From positions 1,426,001-1,490,000 of the forward strand of contig NZ_JAUOFB010000001.1 of the NCBI RefSeq assembly GCF_030542105.1: a stretch of DNA of 64,000 nucleotides, given 5' to 3'. The stretch comes from Hymenobacter sp. BT730 (GTDB lineage Bacteria; Bacteroidota; Bacteroidia; Cytophagales; Hymenobacteraceae). The notes below the pieces were generated by a model. That model saw only the letters and a program-made list of their open reading frames with translations. It had not been told where the DNA came from and ran no database searches. A program made the translations under genes and the position numbers. Below, one piece after another: positions 55,265-61,169 of this stretch (the stretch's first letter is position 1; the number at the start of each line of letters is the position of its first letter).

Positions 55265-56341
55265 ATGAATTCACCTGCCTATAGCCGCCGCTTTTGGGTG
55301 GTAGGTATTCTCACTGTAACGGCAGTATACCTGCTGATCTTGGTGGGCGGCATTGTACGTAGTACGGGCTCCGGCATGGGCTGCCCTGACTGGCCTAAGT
55401 GTTTTGGCTCCTGGGTGCCGCCAACGCATATCAGCCAACTGCCAGCAAACTATAAGGAAGTATACACGGCGCAGCGCGTCGCTAAAAACCGCAAACTGGC
55501 GGCTACGCTGGAGCGGCTGGGATTTCGACAGGTGGCCAGTGACATCTTCGCTCACCCTACCCAGTATCTGGAAACGGACTTCAACCCCACCAAAACCTGG
55601 ATTGAATACCTGAACCGACTATTAGGGGCACTCATCGGCGTGCTGGTATTTCTAACAGTGCTATTCGCCCTGCCATACTGGCGCCGGGACAGGGTAGTAT
55701 TCTGGCTGGCGCTGGGTAGCTTCCTGCTGACGGGAGTACAAGGATGGTTGGGCTCGTTGGTGGTATCCACCAACCTGCTGCCTGTCATGGTTACTATTCA
55801 TATGGGGTTAGCGCTGCTCATAGTAGCTATGTTGCTATATGCCGTAAACCGCTCACAACAAGCAACGGCTGCGGCCCCCGTTACAAGTGCAGCAGGGCTC
55901 ACCGGCTGGCTGTGGCTGGCCATACTGCTCACCTTTGGCCAGATTGTGCTGGGCACGCAGGTTCGAGAGCAGATTGATATGGTCGCCTTTGCGGCGCAGT
56001 ATCTGGGCCGCGAAAACTGGGTGGAGCAATTAGGCGGGGCTTTCCGCTTTCACCGCACCTTTTCCGCAGTACTGCTGCTGCTGAACGTGTATGTGGCTTT
56101 CCGGCTGTATTCTTTGTCCTTGCGTTCCTTGAAGCGCCTGGCAGTAGTCATAATAGGAGTTCTGGTAGCCGAAATTGGGGCGGGAATTGTGCTGGCTTAT
56201 TTGGCCTTTCCTGCCGCCGTGCAGCCGATACACCTCACGCTGGCAACCGTGTTGTTCGGAGTGCAGTTTCTGGCGCTGGTAATGTACCGAAGGGCAACGA
56301 AATTGAGGAGGCAGGCCGCTATTCCGCGCGTTGTTGCGTAA
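55265..56341 (+). CDS. ctaA: Heme A synthase (COX15/CtaA)
   Basis: A 358-residue, eight-helix protein from ATG 55265; ATG 55214 in the same frame would add 17 residues. RSTGSGMGCPDWPKCFG and the repeated histidines in ...FRFHRTFSAVL and PVMVTIHMGLALLI are family marks. It oxidises the methyl of heme O to give heme A for the oxidase encoded upstream. It begins a second unit after the coxA terminator. cyoE follows, overlapping it only if its own upstream TTG were used. Confidence 0.93.
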   Translation: MNSPAYSRRFWVVGILTVTAVYLLILVGGIVRSTGSGMGCPDWPKCFGSWVPPTHISQLPANYKEVYTAQRVAKNRKLAATLERLGFRQVASDIFAHPTQYLETDFNPTKTWIEYLNRLLGALIGVLVFLTVLFALPYWRRDRVVFWLALGSFLLTGVQGWLGSLVVSTNLLPVMVTIHMGLALLIVAMLLYAVNRSQQATAAAPVTSAAGLTGWLWLAILLTFGQIVLGTQVREQIDMVAFAAQYLGRENWVEQLGGAFRFHRTFSAVLLLLNVYVAFRLYSLSLRSLKRLAVVIIGVLVAEIGAGIVLAYLAFPAAVQPIHLTLATVLFGVQFLALVMYRRATKLRRQAAIPRVVA

Positions 56342-56393
56342 CTTTGCGGCCCCATCGGGCGGGAGTATGCCCGTTTCCTTGTTATTCCTCTTG

Positions 56394-57251
56394 ATGACTA
56401 AAGTCAGGGCTTACTTTCAGCTGCTAAAGTTCCGTCTCTCGCTAACCGTGGCCTTCTCTAGCGCCATTGGCTACCTGCTGGGAGCAAAAGAGCTGGACTG
56501 GAGTCGCGCCCTGCTGGTGATGCTAGGCGGGCTGGCTGTCACAGGCGCCGCCAATACCATTAATCAGATTTTCGAGAAAGACCTCGATAAGCTGATGAAG
56601 CGCACCGCCAAACGCCCGCTGCCGCAAGGAGTGCTGTCCATAACGGAAGCCTGGGTTTTTGTAGCCGTGATGGGTATAATAGGCCTGGGTATTTTAACCT
56701 ACTTCTTTAACCCGCTGGCAGCCGCACTTTCCCTGGTGTCGCTGATTCTGTACGGGTTTATTTACACGCCGCTTAAAACCATTTCGCCCATTTGTGTGGC
56801 GGTAGGGGCCATTCCCGGCGGAATGCCGCCACTTATTGGCTGGGTGGCGGCCACGGGTATGCTCAGCGCCGAAGGCTGGATTCTGTTCGGTATTCAGTTT
56901 ATGTGGCAGTTCCCGCACTTCTGGGCCATTGCCTGGGTGCTCGACGATGACTACAAAAAAGCCGGCTTTAAGATGCTGCCTACACCCGGAGGCAAAGACC
57001 TGCGCACGGCCATGCAGATCATGACGTACACGCTGGTCCTGATTCCCCTGAGCCTGCTGCCATTTTACTTTGGAATGACGAACACGACGTATCCTATGAT
57101 AGCGGCAATCTGCGGTGTGCTGTTTCTGATGCAAACGTTTTATCTGATGCGTACCGTCAGTAAAAAAGCGGCTATGCGCATCATGTTTGGCTCATTCCTC
57201 TATCTGCCTATTGTGCAGATAGCCCTGGTCATGGATAAAATCAAAATGTAG
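56394..57251 (+). CDS. cyoE: Protoheme IX farnesyltransferase (heme O synthase)
   Basis: A 285-residue UbiA-family membrane protein starting at ATG 56394. The prenyl-diphosphate site is NTINQIFEKDLDKLMKRTAKRPLP (N..D....DxxMxRT), with the second Asp motif in WVLDDDYKKAGFKMLP; FMWQFPHFWAIAW is also diagnostic. It attaches farnesyl to heme B, the step before CtaA. ATG 56367 in frame is an alternative start. It follows ctaA by 52 bases. Confidence 0.95.
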   Translation: MTKVRAYFQLLKFRLSLTVAFSSAIGYLLGAKELDWSRALLVMLGGLAVTGAANTINQIFEKDLDKLMKRTAKRPLPQGVLSITEAWVFVAVMGIIGLGILTYFFNPLAAALSLVSLILYGFIYTPLKTISPICVAVGAIPGGMPPLIGWVAATGMLSAEGWILFGIQFMWQFPHFWAIAWVLDDDYKKAGFKMLPTPGGKDLRTAMQIMTYTLVLIPLSLLPFYFGMTNTTYPMIAAICGVLFLMQTFYLMRTVSKKAAMRIMFGSFLYLPIVQIALVMDKIKM

Positions 57252-57337
57252 TAAAGCAGGTAGTGTAAGTAGGAGAGGCGGGCTCATAGTAAATATGAAG
57301 CGACTGTTCTTTCATCCTCCCATCTGATAACTGAAAA

Positions 57338-57931
57338 ATGAATATGTATTCTGCTGAACCCCTAACCGATAAAGAGCCCGGCACCGGTACCCATCCGCTG
57401 CGCCTGCTTTTGTGGCTGATGATGATCAGCAGCGCCATGATTTTTGCGGCGTATACCAGCGCCTATATTGTGCGCCGGGAGGAAGGCAACTGGCTGGAGT
57501 TTGCCCTGCCAGCCAGTCTGCTCACCAATTCTATTGTAATCCTGCTGAGCAGCGCCACCGTGCAATGGGCCTACTTTGCCGCACGCAAAGACAACCTGAA
57601 GAATGTGAAGCTGGGCCTGCTGCTGACTATTGCCCTGGGACTGGTATTTCTGGTAGGACAATACAACGTTTGGGGCGAGCTGGTACGTAACAAGATTCAC
57701 TTTGGCGGCGTTGATGCTAATCCATCGGGCTCTTTCCTGTATGTGTTGATGGGCGTACACGCTTTTCACCTGCTGGCCGGCCTGATTTTTTTGCTCAAAG
57801 TTCTGCGCAAAGCCTTTAACTATCAGGTGCATTCGCGTCAGATGCTTTCTATTGGTAATGTGACCATCTTCTGGCACTTCCTGGGAGGCCTTTGGTTGTA
57901 CCTGTATTTGTTCCTACTTTTGAACCACTGA
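57338..57931 (+). CDS. Cytochrome c oxidase subunit III-type protein (short form)
   Basis: A 197-residue membrane protein with five helices. Landmarks of the subunit III family are the first-helix region MISSAMIFAAYTSAYIVRR, FLYVLMGVHAFHLLAGLIFLL and the last-helix FWHFLGGLWLYLYLFLLL. It lacks the first two helices of classical seven-helix subunit III. It lies between cyoE and a second subunit III gene 21 bases on; such paired short forms are usual in Bacteroidota. Confidence 0.9.
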   Translation: MNMYSAEPLTDKEPGTGTHPLRLLLWLMMISSAMIFAAYTSAYIVRREEGNWLEFALPASLLTNSIVILLSSATVQWAYFAARKDNLKNVKLGLLLTIALGLVFLVGQYNVWGELVRNKIHFGGVDANPSGSFLYVLMGVHAFHLLAGLIFLLKVLRKAFNYQVHSRQMLSIGNVTIFWHFLGGLWLYLYLFLLLNH

Positions 57932-57952
57932 TTTCGTCTTACCACGCACGCA

Positions 57953-58723
57953 ATGTCCACCACAACCACGACACAGACCATTCCGGCTGCTACTCTGCCC
58001 GAGCCCCGCAGCGGTTCCTGGGACGGAGGCAACGAACCCTTCAAGGCTAGCTATGGCAAGCTGATGATGTGGTTCTTCCTGCTGACGGATGCTTTCACGT
58101 TCGCGGCTTTCCTGACCACGTATGGTCTGATGCGCCAGCGCCACCTGGCATACGTTGGCGCACCGAAGGATTTCACCTTCTCTACTGCTTACTGGCCCAT
58201 TCCGGAAAAGGTATTTAATTCCTTCCCCGGTCTGCACGGCATGGACATCCCGCTAGCCTTTGTGGCCCTGATGACGATGATCCTGATTTTCTCGTCCGTA
58301 ACCATGGTACTGGCAGTAGAAGCCGGCCACCGCATGGACAAGAATGATGTACAGAAGTGGCTGTTGTGGACCATCCTGTTCGGTAGCATGTTCATCAGCT
58401 GCCAGGCGTGGGAGTGGGGCCACTTTATCACTGGTAGTGAGCATGGCCTGAAAATGGCAGACGGCAGTACCATATTTGGCGCTGCCCTCACCCAGAATGA
58501 ATACGGGCCGGTACTTTTCGCCGACCTGTTCTTCTTCATCACCGGTTTCCACGGTTTCCACGTATTCTCGGGCATCTGCCTGTTGACCTGGTGCTTCATT
58601 GCCACCACCAACGGCACCTTCCATAAGCGCGGCCACTACGAAATGGTAGAGAAGATTGGCCTGTACTGGCACTTTGTGGATCTGGTGTGGGTATTCGTCT
58701 TCACTTTCTTCTATCTCATCTGA
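57953..58723 (+). CDS. coxC: Cytochrome c oxidase subunit III
   Basis: A 256-residue subunit III. It has five or so helices with MMWFFLLTDAFTFAAFLTTY, a conserved acidic loop region, CQAWEWGHF and FFFITGFHGFHVFSG, and ends in HFVDLVWVFVFTFFYL. Subunit III stabilises the oxidase during proton pumping. A low-complexity Thr-rich N-terminus (~1-20) is present. A 90-base spacer with weak dyads separates it from subunit IV. Confidence 0.93.
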   Translation: MSTTTTTQTIPAATLPEPRSGSWDGGNEPFKASYGKLMMWFFLLTDAFTFAAFLTTYGLMRQRHLAYVGAPKDFTFSTAYWPIPEKVFNSFPGLHGMDIPLAFVALMTMILIFSSVTMVLAVEAGHRMDKNDVQKWLLWTILFGSMFISCQAWEWGHFITGSEHGLKMADGSTIFGAALTQNEYGPVLFADLFFFITGFHGFHVFSGICLLTWCFIATTNGTFHKRGHYEMVEKIGLYWHFVDLVWVFVFTFFYLI

Positions 58724-58813
58724 TTTGTGAAATGGTGCGCTTGTGAAAGGATGAGCTGACGCTTGCTTTTCACGGCCACTCACCACTCACTATTTCACCA
58801 TATCAACGCCCAT

Positions 58814-59158
58814 ATGGATCATACTGCTCACGATTTCGACCCCTCGGTAGAAGCACATCACGCCAAGCCCAACACGCGCCCTATCTTCATTGCCCTGGCG
58901 TGGATTGTTGGCATCACCACGCTGGAGTTTGCTATTGCCTTTGCGCTGCCCCATACCATGGCTACGCTGAAGAACAGCATCTTCATTGTGATGACCATCC
59001 TGAAGGCCTTCTTCATTGTAGGCGAGTTCATGCACTTGAAGCATGAAACCAAAGGCCTCATCTGGACCATTTTGATTCCTATGGCCCTGCTGATCTGGCT
59101 GCTGGTTGCCCTGGTGACGGAAGGCTCCTATATCGGCGAGGCTATCTTCAACCGCTAG
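58814..59158 (+). CDS. Cytochrome c oxidase subunit IV family protein
   Basis: A 114-residue protein from ATG 58814; the frame is open back to TTG 58763, but that part overlaps the spacer repeats. Three hydrophobic helices (~25-43, ~54-71 and ~84-102) and the KHETKGLIWT block fit prokaryotic subunit IV (COX4). The first ~25 residues are His/Asp-rich (HTAHDFDPSVEAHH). It lies 3 bases before the SCO gene and probably aids oxidase assembly. Confidence 0.86.
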   Translation: MDHTAHDFDPSVEAHHAKPNTRPIFIALAWIVGITTLEFAIAFALPHTMATLKNSIFIVMTILKAFFIVGEFMHLKHETKGLIWTILIPMALLIWLLVALVTEGSYIGEAIFNR

Positions 59159-59161
59159 TCA

Positions 59162-59839
59162 ATGCGGCCCAAACAAACTTTGCTGTTGGGCCTGCTACTG
59201 CTCGTTCCGGTACTGGCGTTTTTGTTTCTGAAAACCTTCGGTACCAACCGTTACGCGCTGCCAACTTACTTGCCCGACCGCATTGATTCAGTGCGCGTCG
59301 GCGAGAAGTGGCAGCGCGATACTGTTTTTCACCCTATTGCCAACTTCCGCTTACAGGCACAAACAGGGCGCATGGTAACCGGGCAGGAACTAGCCGGCAA
59401 TGGTCTGTACCTGGCCAGCTTCTTTTACACAAGCTGCCCGGGCGCATGTCCGCAGGTAAACAGTAATCTGCAACGCGTACAGGAAAAATACCGCCATGAG
59501 CCCCGCGTGCGTCTGGCCTCCTTCACCGTCAACCCCGCCCAGGATTCGGTGGCTACTCTGGAGCGCTATGCGGAGCAGTATGGGGCTATTGCCGGTAAAT
59601 GGTTTTTCCTGACGGGGAATCAGGCCGACATCTATCAGCTGGCCGAAAAAGAGTTTCGCTTACCCCGGCCTTCCGGGGTGGCCCCAGGCCTGGTACATAG
59701 CCAACAGCTATTCCTGGTAGACCGCGACCAGCACGTGCGCGGTATCTACGACGGAACCAAGCCCCGGGATATTGAGCGTCTCCTGACCGAAATCAGCGTA
59801 CTGCTGTACATGTATGACCATAACCAACCCCGTCGCTAA
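59162..59839 (+). CDS. SCO1/SenC-family copper chaperone
   Basis: A 225-residue membrane-anchored thioredoxin-fold protein. After an N-terminal helix (~6-24), the copper site is visible as FFYTSCPGACPQVNSNL (CxxxC) with the distant His in LVHSQQLFLVD. SCO proteins deliver copper to the CuA centre of subunit II. Its position between subunit IV and DUF420 fits this. It overlaps the next gene by 26 bases. Confidence 0.93.
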   Translation: MRPKQTLLLGLLLLVPVLAFLFLKTFGTNRYALPTYLPDRIDSVRVGEKWQRDTVFHPIANFRLQAQTGRMVTGQELAGNGLYLASFFYTSCPGACPQVNSNLQRVQEKYRHEPRVRLASFTVNPAQDSVATLERYAEQYGAIAGKWFFLTGNQADIYQLAEKEFRLPRPSGVAPGLVHSQQLFLVDRDQHVRGIYDGTKPRDIERLLTEISVLLYMYDHNQPRR

Positions 59840-60368
59840 CGCCGGCCAGTATACCAAGTACAAACTCCTGCTGGGCATGCTGGCGGCCGCCGTACCGCTG
59901 GTGGTGGCCGGGCTGTATTACTTTCCGGAAGCTTTTCGGGTGCCGGGCGCGCAGGTAAAGTTTCTGCCCGCAGTAAACGCTGTGCTGAACTCGCTAACGG
60001 CTCTGTGTCTGCTTATCGGCTTCTACTTCATCCGCAACAAGCAAGTAGCGCGGCACCGCGCCATGATGGGAACTGCGTTTCTGCTCTCGTCGCTGTTTCT
60101 GGTGTCGTATGTTATCTATCATTCCCAGGTGCCTTCTACCAAATTTGGGGGTGAGGGCCTGGTGCGCACTGTTTATTTTGTGCTGCTGCTCTCTCACATA
60201 CTGCTGGCCATCGTTACGGTAGGGCTGGTTCTGTTCACGCTGTACTTTGCCCTGACAGAACAATTTGCCAAGCACCGCCGCATAGCCCGCTGGACGTTCC
60301 CGATTTGGCTTTACGTCTCGATTACCGGCGTCATTGTGTACTTCATGATAGCGCCGTACTATACCTGA
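59814..60368 (+). CDS. DUF420 membrane protein
   Basis: A 184-residue protein with five hydrophobic helices. FLPAVNAVLNSLTALCLLIGF, RNKQVARHRAMMGTAF and YVIYHSQVPSTKFGG place it in DUF420 (YozB-like). The conserved histidines suggest heme or copper contact, and these genes usually sit in oxidase loci. The exact role in oxidase biogenesis is not known. The start lies 26 bases inside the SCO gene. Confidence 0.9.
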   Translation: MTITNPVANAGQYTKYKLLLGMLAAAVPLVVAGLYYFPEAFRVPGAQVKFLPAVNAVLNSLTALCLLIGFYFIRNKQVARHRAMMGTAFLLSSLFLVSYVIYHSQVPSTKFGGEGLVRTVYFVLLLSHILLAIVTVGLVLFTLYFALTEQFAKHRRIARWTFPIWLYVSITGVIVYFMIAPYYT

Positions 60369-60420
60369 GGGGAAACGCAACTACCGGAAACTTTGCCCGC
60401 CGGCTGATGTTAAAGAAGAT

Positions 60421-60678
60421 ATGAAAAAGGTATTTGCTTGGGGAATTTTGGCCTTGCTGCTGAGCTGCGGCCTAAGTTTGCTGCCGCTTAGCGTGCAGGC
60501 GCAGTGCACCATGTGTAAAACACAGGTGGAAGCCTCACGGACGGAGAAATCAGGATACGATACTACTGGTCTGAACAAGGGGATTCTGTATCTGATGACT
60601 ATTCCCTATGTGCTGATTGGTACAGTGGGCTTTTTCTGGTACCGCAACTCACAGAAGAAAAAGCAAGGGCTGCGCTAA
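60421..60678 (+). CDS. Small membrane protein with an extracytoplasmic CxxC, oxidase locus
   Basis: An 85-residue protein. A signal-type hydrophobic stretch (~1-27, ending VQAQ) is followed by CTMCKTQVE, a CxxC pair just outside the membrane, and a second helix (~52-72) with a basic tail. The context among SCO, DUF420 and DUF983 suggests an oxidase assembly role, such as copper or thiol handling; the sequence does not prove it. The stop overlaps the DUF983 start (TAATG). Confidence 0.75.
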   Translation: MKKVFAWGILALLLSCGLSLLPLSVQAQCTMCKTQVEASRTEKSGYDTTGLNKGILYLMTIPYVLIGTVGFFWYRNSQKKKQGLR

Positions 60679-61082
60679 TGGCCGGAACCAGTTCCACTTG
60701 GCTGGCCATAATGGAGCAGAAGTGCCCAAGGTGCCAGCAGGGGCCATTGTTTCTACACTCGGCCTACAACCTGAGCAAGTTTGATGAGATGCCTGAGCGT
60801 TGTCCTATCTGCGGGCAGCACTACGAGCCGGAAGTAGGCTTTTACTGGGGGGCTATGTATATCAGCTACGGTCTGTCCGTAGGAGTAGTCTTAGTGGTAG
60901 GCCTTCTGCTATATTTTATAGCTCATGACCCAGCCGTATGGGTTTATATAGGGGCTGTATCCATTACGATGCTGGCGCTTACTCCGCTCTTATTCCGGTA
61001 TGCGCGTACCCTGATGCTTTACCTGTTCGGGAGTGTACGTTACCAGCCAGATGCGCCGCTACAGCCACCTCACCAGCCATAA
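60678..61082 (+). CDS. DUF983 zinc-ribbon membrane protein
   Basis: A 134-residue protein. Residues ~15-47 hold a CPRC...CPIC zinc-ribbon-like pair, followed by the conserved GFYWGAMYISYGLSVGV and two to three helices. This is the DUF983 family, frequent next to oxidase genes. Its biochemical role is unknown. It closes the cox unit and is followed by a terminator. Confidence 0.88.
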   Translation: MAGTSSTWLAIMEQKCPRCQQGPLFLHSAYNLSKFDEMPERCPICGQHYEPEVGFYWGAMYISYGLSVGVVLVVGLLLYFIAHDPAVWVYIGAVSITMLALTPLLFRYARTLMLYLFGSVRYQPDAPLQPPHQP

Positions 61083-61089
61083 TAATAGG

Positions 61090-61115
61090 AAATGCCGCCG
61101 AATGGCGGCATTTTT
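61090..61115 (+). terminator. Terminator after the DUF983 gene
   Basis: Arms aaatgccgcc / ggcggcattt with loop gaat, followed by T residues, just after the stop. Confidence 0.85.
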
Positions 61116-61169
61116 GTTAGCAACCCCTGCTATCTGCCCGTTCAGCTCCGGCTGCTTAGCTATTTACCG

